From NCBI RefSeq assembly GCF_027563315.1, contig NZ_JAMKBJ010000004.1, forward strand, positions 124,001 to 188,000: 64,000 bases of DNA, given 5' to 3'. This document shows, piece by piece, positions 49,928 through 59,476 of this stretch (positions within the stretch are counted from its first letter, which is position 1; each line of letters opens with the position of its first letter). This stretch comes from Paenisporosarcina quisquiliarum (GTDB taxonomy: Bacteria; Bacillota; Bacilli; Bacillales_A; Planococcaceae). Below the pieces are notes generated by a model. The model searched no databases and was not told the origin of the DNA. It worked only from the letters and a program-made list of their open reading frames with translations. Made by a program: the position numbers and the translations under genes.

Positions 49928-50204
49928 AGTGAATAAATATAGCCTTCTTCAGCTCAAGATGAGATAGTGGTCGGAAATAAAGTATAACTTGATGTAGAGT
50001 CAGAGGACTTATCGACTTCAAGTGGAAGGTTTTTCTCGTAGACCTTTAACCCTCTGGACCAGTTGCGGGGACTGGCATCTTTACCACAACCACCTTTTTG
50101 GAGGATTCAATTTTTGCAATCAGTTTCCGAGTGATTTTTGCACCTTATTTTACAAATCATATATTCCGGGTAGATATAGAATGAATTGAAAGGAGCATAC
50201 GTTT
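49928..50204 (+). other. Long structured leader of the permease mRNA
   Basis: Paired segments: GTCAGAGG (49999-50006) with CCTCTGGAC (50051-50059) encloses AAGGT/ACCTT (50026-50046) and an ACTT/AAGT element; CCAGT/ACTGG (50059-50075) follows, and GCAATCA/TGATTTTTGC near 50116-50142 ends the folded part. Neither T-box nor lysine riboswitch core motifs (such as GCCGAAG) could be found, although YvsH-type permeases are often lysine-controlled. Class unknown; a structured regulatory RNA is an inference. Confidence 0.5.
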
Positions 50205-51602
50205 TTGAATACAGAAAAAAAATTAGGCTTATGGATTTTAACTGCGTTAGTAGTTGGAAATATGGTGGGATCCGGCATTTTCATGCTGCCCCGCACGTTG
50301 AGTGAAGTAGCCAGCCCAGCCGGCGTATTATCCGCTTGGTTAGTTACAGGATTTGGCGTGCTGATGATTGCTTTAGTATTTGGTAATCTGGCGCTGAGAA
50401 AACCTGATTTAACTGGAGGTCCTCAGATTTATGCCAAGGAATTATTTAAACCGGGCAGTAATGCTTCCACGTTATCAGGGTTTATGTCTTCTTGGGGATA
50501 TTGGATTGGAAATGTGGCTGGGAACGTAGCCATTATCACAACGTTTGCCGGTTATTTAACCACATTCTTCCCTATTTTAGTCAATCAGGCTGAACTTTTT
50601 ACAATCGGTGATTTCACTTTAAAAATCGGAAACGCCCTAACCTTTACGGTTTGTACACTATTGTTATGGGGTGTGCATTATATCATCTTGAACGGCCTTG
50701 AAAATGCCGGAAAGATTAATTTTGTTGCCACAGCCACAAAAGTAATTGGATTCGTCTTATTTATTGTGATTGGTTTATTCGCATTTCAAAAAGCGAATAT
50801 CCTTCCTTTTGTTGCACCAAGATATGATGAACTTGGACAATCTATTGGACTTTTGGGACAAGTGAATGGCGCAGCAGTTGCCACTCTATGGGCATTCGTT
50901 GGCGTTGAATCTGCAATCGTTTTCGCATCACGTGCTAAAAAACCAATCGATGTTAAGCGTGCAACGACAATCGGACTTCTTATCGCTCTTACCATTTATG
51001 TCGGCATCAGCACGCTCGTTTTAGGAATGTTAAGCCATGATGCACTCATCGCTTCTGATAAACCTCTGATTGATGCCATTTCAACCGTGTTGGGACCAAT
51101 CGGCGGAAAAATTCTTGCCGCAATCGGTTTGATTAGTTTATTTGGTTCTACGATTGGCTGGGTCATGCTTAGTGCTGAAATTCCCTACCAGGCAGCTAAA
51201 CAAGGGTTGTTCCTCCCTTCATTCGCCAAAGTGAATAAAAAAGGAATTCCCGTCTTTTCATTGATCATCACCAATTTACTTGGACAATTGTTCATTTTCT
51301 CTACAGTTTCAAATACGATTGCTGCTGCATTTGATTTCATTATTATTGTTGCCACGCTGTCTTATTTGGTTCCTTATTTCATTTCTTCTGCTTTCCAGTT
51401 AAAGCTTGTCTTTACTGGTGAAACCTATACGAATGGAAGAAGTAGAGTTACGGATGCGATTATCGGTATTCTTGCTACCCTCTATTCCATTTGGGTTATT
51501 TATGCTGGGACAGCCGATCTCAAGACATTTACATTTGGTGTCCTATTATTGGCCAGTGGGATTCTGTTCTATAATCGAGTTAAAAAAGCGAACAATGCTT
51601 GA
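50205..51602 (+). CDS. Basic amino acid/polyamine antiporter (APA family, ArcD/YvsH-like)
   Basis: A 465-residue permease with about twelve helices. GLWILTALVVGNMVGSGIFM and LTGGPQIYAKELF are family signatures, with GYWIGNVAGNVAIITTFAGY and AVATLWAFVGVESAIVFASR. Members exchange arginine/ornithine, lysine or polyamines; which one is used here cannot be told. Start TTG 50205 with AAAGGAG 9 bases upstream. The long leader suggests RNA-level control. Confidence 0.88.
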   Translation: MNTEKKLGLWILTALVVGNMVGSGIFMLPRTLSEVASPAGVLSAWLVTGFGVLMIALVFGNLALRKPDLTGGPQIYAKELFKPGSNASTLSGFMSSWGYWIGNVAGNVAIITTFAGYLTTFFPILVNQAELFTIGDFTLKIGNALTFTVCTLLLWGVHYIILNGLENAGKINFVATATKVIGFVLFIVIGLFAFQKANILPFVAPRYDELGQSIGLLGQVNGAAVATLWAFVGVESAIVFASRAKKPIDVKRATTIGLLIALTIYVGISTLVLGMLSHDALIASDKPLIDAISTVLGPIGGKILAAIGLISLFGSTIGWVMLSAEIPYQAAKQGLFLPSFAKVNKKGIPVFSLIITNLLGQLFIFSTVSNTIAAAFDFIIIVATLSYLVPYFISSAFQLKLVFTGETYTNGRSRVTDAIIGILATLYSIWVIYAGTADLKTFTFGVLLLASGILFYNRVKKANNA

Positions 51603-51607
51603 TACAC

Positions 51608-51648
51608 AAAACGCCCACTTCATTTTATAGATGAAGTGGGCGTTTAAT
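51608..51648. terminator. Bidirectional terminator
   Basis: AAACGCCCACTTCAT / ATGAAGTGGGCGTTTAATT around a 7-base loop. Confidence 0.92.
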
Positions 51649-51660
51649 TATATCTAACCT

Positions 51661-52029
51661 TTAATCATATTCATACATTGTGTCCTGCAATGAACCATCT
51701 TCTTGATAAATTTTCAGTACCCCATTGTGGTCATTCACATATGGTTTTGCCTTATCCAGCAAGTCTTGTTTTGTTTCAGCTACGAAAATCGCTTTACTTC
51801 CAGAGTCTTTCTGAAGTTGCCAACCATCTGAGTGCTTCAATACTTTATATACTTCTTGCTTCTCATCGCCACCGACATATTCACGGGCTTTTTCAGTGGC
51901 GATGGCAATAGCTCGGCCCTCGTCCATTCCATCTCGAAGAAGGGCATTGGCAATTTCAATAGCTTTCTTGCGAACAGGCGTGTCCAAGTTCTTGAAAGAA
52001 TCAGGATAATCATTGTTGTTCCAAGGCAT
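51661..52029 (-). CDS. DUF2188 domain protein
   Basis: A 122-residue protein. The first 55 residues (MPWNNNDYPDSFKNLDTPVR, RAIAIATEKAREYV) resemble ChaB-type or YdaT-like proteins, the rest is DUF2188 (YKVLKHSDGWQLQKDSGSKA, TKQDLLDKAKPYVNDHNGVL). B. subtilis YdaT is a similar general-stress protein. AAAGGAG 8 bases before ATG 52029. Function unknown. Confidence 0.87.
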   Translation of the reverse strand: MPWNNNDYPDSFKNLDTPVRKKAIEIANALLRDGMDEGRAIAIATEKAREYVGGDEKQEVYKVLKHSDGWQLQKDSGSKAIFVAETKQDLLDKAKPYVNDHNGVLKIYQEDGSLQDTMYEYD

Positions 52030-52131
52030 GTGCAAAACTCCTTTTTACAAGTAAGGTTCCCGTAGATTGTCCTTTCAAAACACTCCTGTGAAAAGTTGAC
52101 GATTCTGATTGAGTAACCTGGAATGCCATTT

Positions 52132-52204
52132 TGTCTACCTGGGAGCGTAAACTGTCTATTCGATAGCGATTCTGTCTACCTGGACCATCATTCTGTCTAT
52201 CTGG
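52132..52204. repeat. Array F: four copies of TGTCTACCTGG, 20-21 bp period
   Basis: Cores start at 52132, 52153, 52173 and 52194 (second TGTCTATTCGA, fourth TGTCTATCTGG). Half-matching units flank it (AACCTGG at 52116 and 52219). It lies between the DUF2188 start and a terminator. Confidence 0.82.
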
Positions 52205-52229
52205 CTCATTCCATTTCAACCTGGGATTG

Positions 52230-52265
52230 CAAAAAACAAAAAAGAGTGCGGTTTAGGCACTCTTT
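52230..52265 (-). terminator. Terminator of the YjcZ-like gene
   Basis: AAAGAGTGC / GCACTCTTT followed by TTTTGTTTTTT on the minus strand, about 75 bases beyond the stop. Confidence 0.75.
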
Positions 52266-52339
52266 AAACAAATGGGAATTTTTCAGGGGAAATTCGAATG
52301 TATATAACCATCGTACTAGTGAAGGAATTTCCTATTTAT

Positions 52340-52495
52340 TTAGCATTTCTTTTGGAAAGTTGCCCCGATGATGATTAGTAAAATGAAAAGAACTACAATT
52401 AATGCAAAAGTACTCCCTCTACGAGAGCCGTGATCGTACTGACCACCACATGGTCCATAGCCACCACATGGGCCGTAACCGCCGTAATAATCCAT
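52340..52495 (-). CDS. YjcZ-family small spore-associated membrane peptide
   Basis: A 51-residue peptide: [20 protein letters not shown], then [20 protein letters not shown], ending [11 protein letters not shown]. The Gly/Tyr-rich head plus one C-terminal helix of the [15 protein letters not shown] type is the YjcZ sporulation signature. GGGGGA with 7-base spacing precedes ATG 52495. It is too short for many gene callers. Confidence 0.87.
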   Translation of the reverse strand: MDYYGGYGPCGGYGPCGGQYDHGSRRGSTFALIVVLFILLIIIGATFQKKC

Positions 52496-52629
52496 GATAA
52501 AGTCCCCCTTTCCTTCAAAGATTCTTATTATGATATGAAGGGGATTTAAAATGACCTAGGGATTTAGCGGAGAAAAAGGATTTTAGTTTACAGGAAAGCA
52601 GATTCTTTTTACGGTACTTTGCTCATTCA

Positions 52630-52660
52630 TTGACAAAAACGACTGCATATGCAATAATAT
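52630..52660 (+). promoter_or_regulatory. Promoter of the candidate ncRNA
   Basis: A perfect -35 TTGACA (52630-52635) with AATAAT or TAATAT (17-19 base spacer) as -10. No start codon with ribosome site follows. Confidence 0.7.
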
Positions 52661-52666
52661 TTTAGT

Positions 52667-52949
52667 TAACAAGTAAGATAGCAAATAGTATTTGAAATTC
52701 TGGCATCTACTCGATGTTTTTGATTAAACTTATTCACACTGGCGCGACTATAGGGTCGCAAGGACGTAAAAGAAGGTAGGGTTTACGTTGCTTAAGGAAG
52801 ACACCCAGTGGACAAATGACCGCGGCACGGAAAGCAAGGAACACTTTCTTAGGAAATTATTCCCCGAATAATTCGGGATGAAAAATATCATTCAGAGCTT
52901 ATGTTATCTTATATAATAAGGGACATGCCCAATCGGGTATGTCCCTTTT
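52667..52949 (+). ncRNA. Candidate independent structured ncRNA, about 280 nt
   Basis: It has its own promoter and terminator and no open frame. Helices: CACTGG (52737-52742) with CCAGTG (52805-52810) closes a three-way junction of GCGAC/GTCGC (52744-52759) and ACGTAAA/TTTACGT (52764-52788). GAAAG/CTTTC (52830-52849) and a strong AATTATTC/GAATAATT (52855-52873) hairpin follow. I compared it mentally with 6S, RNase P, tmRNA, SRP, GEMM and other riboswitch classes and found no match. Confidence 0.62.
52918..52949 (+). terminator. Terminator of the candidate ncRNA
   Basis: AAGGGACATGCCC / GGGTATGTCCCTTTT with a 4-base loop. Confidence 0.92.
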
Positions 52950-52956
52950 CCAATTT

Positions 52957-53005
52957 AAAAAGCCGTACCGATACAAGGTTCCCCTCGTATGGGTACGGCT
53001 TTTTT
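52957..53005. terminator. Bidirectional terminator after yeeI
   Basis: AAAAAGCCGTACC / GGTACGGCTTTTTT around a 22-base loop containing GGTTCCCC. Confidence 0.88.
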
Positions 53006-53010
53006 ATGAT

Positions 53011-53730
53011 TTATTCGCCTAGATCCACATTGTGATAGACTTGTTGCACGTCTTCCAAGTCTTCAATTGCATCAATCATTTTCTCGAATTGCGCTTGAGC
53101 ATCCGCTTCAAGTGTAATGTCGTTTTGCGCAAGCATCGTCAGTTCAGCAACTGTGAATTCAGTAATCCCTACGCTCTTGAATGCTTCTTGCACAGCATGG
53201 AATTGATCAGGCTCAGCATATACAATAACTGATTCTTCTTCTTCCAAAACGTCACGCACATCAACGTCAGCTTCCACTAACAATTCAAATACTTCATCAG
53301 CCGATTTACCTTCAATCCCAATTACAGCCGTTGCATCAAACATGTAGGCAACCGATCCGCTCACACCCATGTTCCCACCATTTTTACCAAATGCCGCACG
53401 TACATCCGAAGCTGTACGGTTAACGTTGTTTGTCAGTGTTTCAACGATGACCATTGAGCCGCTTGGACCAAAGCCTTCATAGCGAAGTTCATCGTAATTT
53501 TCTTCTGAACCACCTTTTGCTTTTTCAATGGCACGATCAATAATTGTTTTTGGCACACTATACGTTTTAGCACGTTCAAGAACAACTTTAAGTGCACGGT
53601 TTGATTCTGGATCCGGTTCACCTTGTTTAGCTGCCACATAAATTTCGCGGCCGAATTTTGCATAAATACGACTTGTATTTGAATCCTTTGAAGCTTTCTT
53701 TTCTTTAATATTATTCCACTTACGTCCCAT
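53011..53730 (-). CDS. yeeI: YebC/PmpR-family protein YeeI
   Basis: A 239-residue protein that matches B. subtilis YeeI (239 aa) as I recall it: [77 protein letters not shown] and [17 protein letters not shown]. YebC proteins were named transcription regulators; more recently members have been linked to ribosome stalling at polyproline. Single gene. Confidence 0.95.
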   Translation of the reverse strand: MGRKWNNIKEKKASKDSNTSRIYAKFGREIYVAAKQGEPDPESNRALKVVLERAKTYSVPKTIIDRAIEKAKGGSEENYDELRYEGFGPSGSMVIVETLTNNVNRTASDVRAAFGKNGGNMGVSGSVAYMFDATAVIGIEGKSADEVFELLVEADVDVRDVLEEEESVIVYAEPDQFHAVQEAFKSVGITEFTVAELTMLAQNDITLEADAQAQFEKMIDAIEDLEDVQQVYHNVDLGE

Positions 53731-53874
53731 ATCGTTTCACTCTCTTTCACGTATATGTATCTATATCATACTATTACTAAAACGGTAGTTAATGACTTGC
53801 TTACTGTTGCATTATACACCATCTGACATGGATGTTTCGAGTGAAATCTCATTCGCCTGACTTCTACGATGCCA

Positions 53875-53910
53875 TTAAAAAAGCGAACTCCAATGAGTTC
53901 GCTTTTGTTT
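53875..53910 (-). terminator. Terminator of the 54-residue gene
   Basis: AAAAGCGAACTC / GAGTTCGCTTTTTTAA on the minus strand directly after the stop. Confidence 0.9.
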
Positions 53911-54075
53911 TTAAAGACCTTCCGTACCGATACGTGGTTGTGTGACCACTGTCTCCGTATTTTCATTCTTTTCTTCCGATATATCATTTGAAGAAAGTTT
54001 TACATTCTTTTTCTCCGTTTCCTTACGCGTCTTGATTCTTTCATCTTTTTTCTCTTTGTTCTTGGGTTCAAACAT
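53911..54075 (-). CDS. Small hydrophilic protein, 54 residues
   Basis: The protein starts MFEPKNKEKKDERIKTRKET and ends TVVTQPRIGTEGL; Lys/Glu-rich and probably disordered, without Cys. A very strong GAGGAGGT lies 7 bases before ATG 54075, and a terminator follows directly, so the gene is complete in itself. I do not recognise it. It is shorter than usual gene-calling limits. Confidence 0.72.
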   Translation of the reverse strand: MFEPKNKEKKDERIKTRKETEKKNVKLSSNDISEEKNENTETVVTQPRIGTEGL

Positions 54076-54481
54076 AGGTATACCTCCTCAGAATATGTTT
54101 ATTTAGATTAGGTATACCCGCAATTCACTTTTATCACACGCTTGTTATACTTGGAGAGATTTTATTTTCCGAATGCATTTCAGACTATCTTGGAAAAAGC
54201 ACTTACATATGATTAGTTTCTTTATGCGAAGTATCCAAAAGGCGAATGTTTCTTAATAAAATAACGACATCGTTCGATATTTAACTTAAAAATCACTTGA
54301 ATCTGTGAATTTTGTAAGTTAGTATTGTCAAAAAGAGATTTTAGGGAGTCATTTTAAGAGATAAATGATTAGCAAAAATGATATGGTTATTAAATCGTAA
54401 GGAAAGTTCACAGAAGAACCATTTCGCTCAGCAGAATCAATTAAAGTTTTACTAAAAGGAATATGGAAGGTTGGGAAATTC
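54076..54481. other. 406-base gap with the fhs promoter
   Basis: No gene seen. TTGAAT (54297-54302), 17-base spacer and TAGTAT (54320-54325) is the best promoter, giving an fhs leader of about 150 bases. The leader has no THF-riboswitch motif that I could find. Elsewhere nothing stands out. Confidence 0.55.
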
Positions 54482-56146
54482 ATGCCGTTTACAGACTTAT
54501 CAATCGCAACAAGCGCAACTATGTTACCAATCCAAGAAATCGCCGATAAAGCGGGAATCCCTAGAAAAGCACTGGAACTTTACGGCAATTTCAAAGCTAA
54601 AATTGACGTTTCTTCCCTGCCACCTGCAACGAAAAATGGAAAAGTCGTATTGGTTACGGCGATAAGTCCGACCCCAGCAGGAGAAGGGAAATCGACTGTA
54701 ACAGTCGGATTGGCTGACGCTTTTAACCAGTTGAAAGAATCGGTCATTGTGGCCTTGCGTGAACCTTCTTTAGGGCCAGTTATGGGCATGAAAGGTGGCG
54801 CCACTGGTGGTGGATTTGCACAAGTATTGCCAATGGAAGACATCAACCTTCATTTCACGGGAGATATACACGCCATCACGACTGCCAATAACGCACTATC
54901 AGCTTTTATCGATAATCATTTACATCAAGGAAATGAACTGAATCTCGATCCACGAAGAATTGCCTGGAAACGCGTACTCGATATGAACGACCGTGCATTG
55001 AGACAAATAACCATCGGATTGGGTGGCCCCCTGCAGGGAGTCCCTAGACAAGATGGGTTTGACATCACTGTAGCTTCAGAAATTATGGCCGTCCTTTGCC
55101 TTGCTACTTCATTGGAAGATTTGAAAGAGAAGCTTGCGCAAATGGTCATTGCATACACATACGATAAAGAACCCGTAACCGTTCGTCAGCTAGGTGTCGA
55201 AGGTGCCTTGACGATGCTATTAAAAGACGCCTTCAAGCCGAACTTGGTCCAAACGATTGAAGGAACTCCAGCCATTATTCACGGCGGTCCTTTTGCTAAT
55301 ATTGCACATGGCTGTAACTCCTTGATGGCAACCAACACAGCGAGAAGACTTGCGGATATCGTCGTGACAGAAGCCGGGTTCGGAGCGGATTTAGGTGCGG
55401 AGAAATTCATGCACATCAAATCAAGAAAAGGGAATTTCCATCCTGATGCCGTTGTCATTGTCGCAACGGTTCGCGCATTGAAAATGCATGGTGGTGTCGC
55501 GAAAAATGAATTGACGCACCCAAATGCTGATGCGGTTAGACGAGGAATGACCAATTTGGCTAAACATGTGGATACCGTCCGTCAGTTTGGCATTGAGCCT
55601 GTCATCGCTTTAAACCGTTTTATGACAGATCAAGAAGATGAAATGCATGCGATTATGGAGTGGGCTCAAGAAAACGGTGTGAAGATTGCTTTGACAAATG
55701 TCTGGGAACAAGGTGGTAAAGGCGGACTTGAGTTGGCTAAGCTCGTGCAACAGGAACTTATGAAACCAACAGAGTTCAAATTACTTTATGACGAAACCGA
55801 TTCTGTCGAAGAAAAACTACGTGTTATCGTTCAGCAAGTTTACGGTGGAGCTGGCGTGCAACTGACTGATAACGCGAAGAGAAAATTAAACGAACTGAAG
55901 AAATATGGTTGGGACGCTTTACCTATTTGTATGGCAAAAACACAATATTCCCTTTCAGACCAACCTTCCCTTCTCGGACGTCCAGAAGGCTTCACGATTA
56001 CAATTCGCGATATTATCCCAAAACTTGGTGCAGGATTCCTAGTCTGCCTAACAGGTGATATCATGACAATGCCAGGATTGCCAAAACAACCCGCTGCGTT
56101 AAAAATGGACATTGATGCAGCAGGCAATGCAGTTGGGTTGTTTTAA
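54482..56146 (+). CDS. fhs: Formate-tetrahydrofolate ligase
   Basis: Makes 10-formyl-THF from formate, THF and ATP for purine and formyl-Met synthesis. The 554 residues are full length. The P-loop-like [18 protein letters not shown] (about 61-78) and [20 protein letters not shown] are diagnostic; [20 protein letters not shown] and [20 protein letters not shown] are also present. AAGGTTGGG precedes ATG 54482. Single gene. Confidence 0.96.
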   Translation: MPFTDLSIATSATMLPIQEIADKAGIPRKALELYGNFKAKIDVSSLPPATKNGKVVLVTAISPTPAGEGKSTVTVGLADAFNQLKESVIVALREPSLGPVMGMKGGATGGGFAQVLPMEDINLHFTGDIHAITTANNALSAFIDNHLHQGNELNLDPRRIAWKRVLDMNDRALRQITIGLGGPLQGVPRQDGFDITVASEIMAVLCLATSLEDLKEKLAQMVIAYTYDKEPVTVRQLGVEGALTMLLKDAFKPNLVQTIEGTPAIIHGGPFANIAHGCNSLMATNTARRLADIVVTEAGFGADLGAEKFMHIKSRKGNFHPDAVVIVATVRALKMHGGVAKNELTHPNADAVRRGMTNLAKHVDTVRQFGIEPVIALNRFMTDQEDEMHAIMEWAQENGVKIALTNVWEQGGKGGLELAKLVQQELMKPTEFKLLYDETDSVEEKLRVIVQQVYGGAGVQLTDNAKRKLNELKKYGWDALPICMAKTQYSLSDQPSLLGRPEGFTITIRDIIPKLGAGFLVCLTGDIMTMPGLPKQPAALKMDIDAAGNAVGLF

Positions 56147-56168
56147 CATACTGATTTAATTCATAAGA

Positions 56169-56232
56169 AAAAGCACGACTTTCGCAGAGTCTCTTGTAAT
56201 GTAAGAGACCTCCGAAAAAACGTGCTTTTTTA
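56169..56232. terminator. Terminator after fhs
   Basis: A long interrupted stem: AAGCACG...CTTTCG...GTCTCTT with AAGAGAC...CCGAAA...CGTGCTTTTT. Confidence 0.88.
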
Positions 56233-56273
56233 TTTGAACCTACTCGCCGAACTTAAAGAATGTATTTTTACAT

Positions 56274-57665
56274 TTACACATTCACAGTCGTTAGTTGTTT
56301 CCAACGGTTCACCTTTGCCCGCTCCACAAAGTCTGATTGATTTGCGTACTCACGGATCACATCTTTGATTTCTTCCGCTCTGTATCGATCATTACGGTTA
56401 TGAGCAAGTGATGGATAACCCGAACCACGTTGTAAGTAATCGGAGCTTGCCACTGTATACCAAATGTCATCCTCCATTTCGCGTTCGCCTATCATCACAC
56501 GTTTTATCGTTTTGCCATCGTGCAAAATGTCAGCTCCGGAAATATGGAGTCTGCCCACGAATTTCCCTCTAAACCCAGGTCCTCTGCCGTCAGCCAAACA
56601 TACCTGAGCATCTAATGATTGCGCCAACGCCAACTTGATATCTTTGCCTTTCACTTCAAATGAAGTCGGATTTAAAGGAGAAGGACAAACCTCAATCAAC
56701 TTCTTATTGGTGATATTGTGGAACAGACCTGCATTCGCAATGCCACTGTTCATTAATCCGATCTTGCAACCCAACATGTCTTTTAATCCATCCACAATTA
56801 GATTCGTTAATGGGTTTTCTTCCAACACATCATGCCAAAGCGGCTCTTTAAGATCATATAGAGGACGACTCAATGCCGTTATGGCTTTTGCTTTATTTTC
56901 TTTCATAATAAATACGATCCGCTCATCAATCTCTGCCTGTTTTGTCGGAAGCGTAGCTGAATAGATCAATTCCACGCCCTTATCTGCACTTATTTCAATG
57001 TCCACGATTCCTAAATATTCCCCGTAATTTCCTGCACTGTTCATGATGGTACCATGAGCAATTTTTGCTTCGCTGTAAAGCTGGTGATCATGCGCAGACA
57101 GGATGATATCGATTTCTGGAATATCTTTAGCCACATCTTCATCAGCCACAGTCCCTATATGGCTCAGTAATATACATAGGTCATAGTGTCCTTCATTGTG
57201 TTTGATTTCGTTGGCTATCATCTCTTTAAACGGATATACATGGATTCCTAAACCCTCATTGAAAACCCCCATATCCGGAGATGAGCCGGTAATCAAAATC
57301 CGAAGACCGTTTTTCACCACAATTGTACTCGAAACTACTCCCTTAAGATTACTCAATTCTTTTTTTACCAAATTGTTGCTGATAAAAGGAACCGAACTAT
57401 GACTCGCCATATGCTCGAGCGTTTCCACGCCGTTGAACATTTCGTTGTTTCCTATGGTCAGTGCGTCGTAGCCCACTTCTTCTAGCAATTCAATGGCTGC
57501 GATGCCTTTAGTCCCTTGCAGTTCAATGCTCTTAAAATCCGCAAAGTCTCCACCGTCGAGGGTGATCGTGTTTTCATTTTTATACGTTGAAATAAGTGTG
57601 GCCATTCTTGAGAAATTGTCAAAATTACTATGTAGGTCATTGGTGTGCAAAATTCGTAATTTCAT
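56274..57665 (-). CDS. Bifunctional metallophosphatase/5'-nucleotidase (YunD-like)
   Basis: A 463-residue two-domain enzyme. The N-terminal metallophosphatase has LRILHTNDLHSNF (dimetal His/Asp), DGGDF, GNNEMFNG, LLSHIGTVADEDVAKDIPEI and SAHDHQ; the C-terminal 5'-nucleotidase domain has GLMNSGIANAGLF and the substrate loop YTVASSDYLQRGSGYPSL. It lacks a signal peptide, so unlike UshA it is cytoplasmic, as B. subtilis YunD. GGGGGAA 4 bases before ATG. Confidence 0.9.
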   Translation of the reverse strand: MKLRILHTNDLHSNFDNFSRMATLISTYKNENTITLDGGDFADFKSIELQGTKGIAAIELLEEVGYDALTIGNNEMFNGVETLEHMASHSSVPFISNNLVKKELSNLKGVVSSTIVVKNGLRILITGSSPDMGVFNEGLGIHVYPFKEMIANEIKHNEGHYDLCILLSHIGTVADEDVAKDIPEIDIILSAHDHQLYSEAKIAHGTIMNSAGNYGEYLGIVDIEISADKGVELIYSATLPTKQAEIDERIVFIMKENKAKAITALSRPLYDLKEPLWHDVLEENPLTNLIVDGLKDMLGCKIGLMNSGIANAGLFHNITNKKLIEVCPSPLNPTSFEVKGKDIKLALAQSLDAQVCLADGRGPGFRGKFVGRLHISGADILHDGKTIKRVMIGEREMEDDIWYTVASSDYLQRGSGYPSLAHNRNDRYRAEEIKDVIREYANQSDFVERAKVNRWKQLTTVNV

Positions 57666-57743
57666 GATGTTCCCCCAATTTTTCTCTTTAATAGATGATT
57701 CTAGCTATCTTTTCATATTCCTTTATATAAAACGTCATAGCAT

Positions 57744-57776
57744 CATAAAAGGCTGCATCGATTGAACGATGCAGCC
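57744..57776 (-). terminator. Terminator of dacC
   Basis: GGCTGCATCGTTCAATCGAT begins a perfect 10-base-pair hairpin on the minus strand, followed by CTTTTATG. Confidence 0.88.
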
Positions 57777-57782
57777 AAAACA

Positions 57783-59276
57783 TTATTGAGATGTATTTGT
57801 ATTCGTAATAACTGTTGCTATGCGATCGAGAACAGGAACCGTGCTGGATTTTGTATTTTGCGTTTGAACAGTGAAGATTAACCACTCACCATTTCTTGTT
57901 TTCGCATAACCAGCTAACGCACTGACATTATCCAAACTCCCTGTCTTGGCAATGACATTTCCTTTAGCAGGTGCTGTCTTCATTCGCGTTCGTAACGTTC
58001 CACCGACAAATCGTTCAGAGCTACCTGCTATCGGCAGTCCTTTACGGAATGTTCCATACCAAGGTTCTGATTGAACTTTAAGCAGTAGCTTGGACATTTC
58101 ACTTGAAGGTATTTTATTGGCATGTGACATTCCAGATGCGTCTTCAAATACCCATTGGTTCGTATTCAAGCCAATTGAAGATGCATAATTTCGCATGACT
58201 TTCAGACCGGTATCCCAGCTACCTTTTCCATATGTAACTTTACCCATTTCTTTTGCCAAAACTTCTGCGTGTGTATTATTGCTTAACTTTAAAAATGGAA
58301 CCATTAGATCCTTTAATGGCATCGATTTTTTGGAAAGGAGTACACGTGCAGTGCTAGGTGTAGTGCCTCGTACGACTTTTGAAGTTGAAACAAACGTAAT
58401 CCCTTTTGACGATAAAGACCTCTTGAAAACATCCATTGCATAAGCTGTTGGATTGGAAACGGCAATCCATTCTTTTCTACCATAAGATCCGATTGGGGCA
58501 TTTCCTGTGATCACGACTTTATTCGTGCCGACTTCGCGTTTGATTTTCAACGTATTACTATATCCTTTAGGAACTGTTTTTGATAAATTGACAATGCGAA
58601 CAACGCCCGTTGCAGGCGTTAACGTAATTTTTGCGGCTCGGCCATTCACTGAAGGTTTGGCATCAACAATAACCGAACCTGCATCATAATCTGTATTTGG
58701 TGAAAGACTTAGAGCAGATATTTGTGCTGCATAATAATAAGACTCGTCTTCTTTTGCAATTCCAGCTGAAAGTCGGTCCGCATCATACCAACTATCGTCC
58801 CCGATAATGTGACCTGACAGTCGTTTTACTCCGCGATTAGCCAGAATGGAAGCAAAATGATCAAAATCATTTTTTAATAGAGTCGGATCCCCTCTTCCAC
58901 GAAGATACAGATTTCCATACAACGTTCCGTTTAAAACGGATCCATTTGTCAGAACGTCCGTGGAAAAACGATAGTTTTCTCCAAGTGTTTCCAAAGCGGC
59001 AGAGGCGGTGAGATTTTTTAAAGTTGAAGCGGGTGTAATCCCTTTATTTGCATCCTTTTGGTACACAATCTCCCCTGTAGAAGCTTTACGGATCGTTACA
59101 CTTGATAAAGCACTTGTCATTCTACTATCTCTCATAATCGTATTAACTGAGCTTTGTAAACTCGAATACGAAGATGCTGCCTGTACAGTCGACTCTTCAG
59201 GTAAAGTCGTCAAACTTGTCCCAGTAAACATGACCAATGTCGTCATTCCAATTAAAATCTTTCGTTTTATTTTCAC
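57783..59276 (-). CDS. dacC: D-alanyl-D-alanine carboxypeptidase, PBP4a/DacC type (S13)
   Basis: A 497-residue exported penicillin-binding protein that trims peptidoglycan. Signal peptide about 1-34 (ends TVQAASS). Catalytic motifs: SxxK in GITPASTLKNLTAS, SxN in FLKLSNNTHAEVLAKEMGK, and KTG in NVIAKTGSLDNVSALAGYAK. The two inserted domains expected in S13 enzymes fit the length. In B. subtilis dacC is expressed in stationary phase. Single gene. Confidence 0.93.
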   Translation of the reverse strand: MKIKRKILIGMTTLVMFTGTSLTTLPEESTVQAASSYSSLQSSVNTIMRDSRMTSALSSVTIRKASTGEIVYQKDANKGITPASTLKNLTASAALETLGENYRFSTDVLTNGSVLNGTLYGNLYLRGRGDPTLLKNDFDHFASILANRGVKRLSGHIIGDDSWYDADRLSAGIAKEDESYYYAAQISALSLSPNTDYDAGSVIVDAKPSVNGRAAKITLTPATGVVRIVNLSKTVPKGYSNTLKIKREVGTNKVVITGNAPIGSYGRKEWIAVSNPTAYAMDVFKRSLSSKGITFVSTSKVVRGTTPSTARVLLSKKSMPLKDLMVPFLKLSNNTHAEVLAKEMGKVTYGKGSWDTGLKVMRNYASSIGLNTNQWVFEDASGMSHANKIPSSEMSKLLLKVQSEPWYGTFRKGLPIAGSSERFVGGTLRTRMKTAPAKGNVIAKTGSLDNVSALAGYAKTRNGEWLIFTVQTQNTKSSTVPVLDRIATVITNTNTSQ

Positions 59277-59387
59277 TTCCTACCTCCAACAATTAAATAA
59301 GATATTCCTATTTTACCATGTAATTATCAGATAATACTGTCTATATTTACCTATCTATTAAATGCGGTCAAAATGCCTAGGAAACAT

Positions 59388-59413
59388 AAAAAGCCCCACA
59401 ATTAATGTGGGGC
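59388..59413 (-). terminator. Terminator-like hairpin on the minus strand
   Basis: GCCCCACA / TGTGGGGC followed by TTTTTATG on the minus strand. No minus-strand gene ends here; it may stop antisense readthrough from the phosphatase gene at 59941-60567. Confidence 0.7.
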
Positions 59414-59476
59414 AGAGAATATGAAAACCTTGTACGGCTACTAAAAACACGAAACTTTAAACAATCTGAATAGGTA

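Noticed and set aside
49928-50204. Lysine riboswitch or T-box before the permease
   Set aside because: The core motifs (GCCGAAG, AGAGG-NGC with the loop pairing, or TGGNACCGCG) could not be found; only weak similarity near CTTCAAG.
52737-52810. Cyclic di-GMP (GEMM) riboswitch, from GGACGTAAA
   Set aside because: The conserved GGACGCAAAGC and AGGGCAAACC segments are absent, and no gene follows on the same strand.
59388-59413. End of an unlisted minus-strand gene
   Set aside because: No frame with a ribosome site lies between this hairpin and the DUF5412 gene on that strand; it is kept only as a hairpin.
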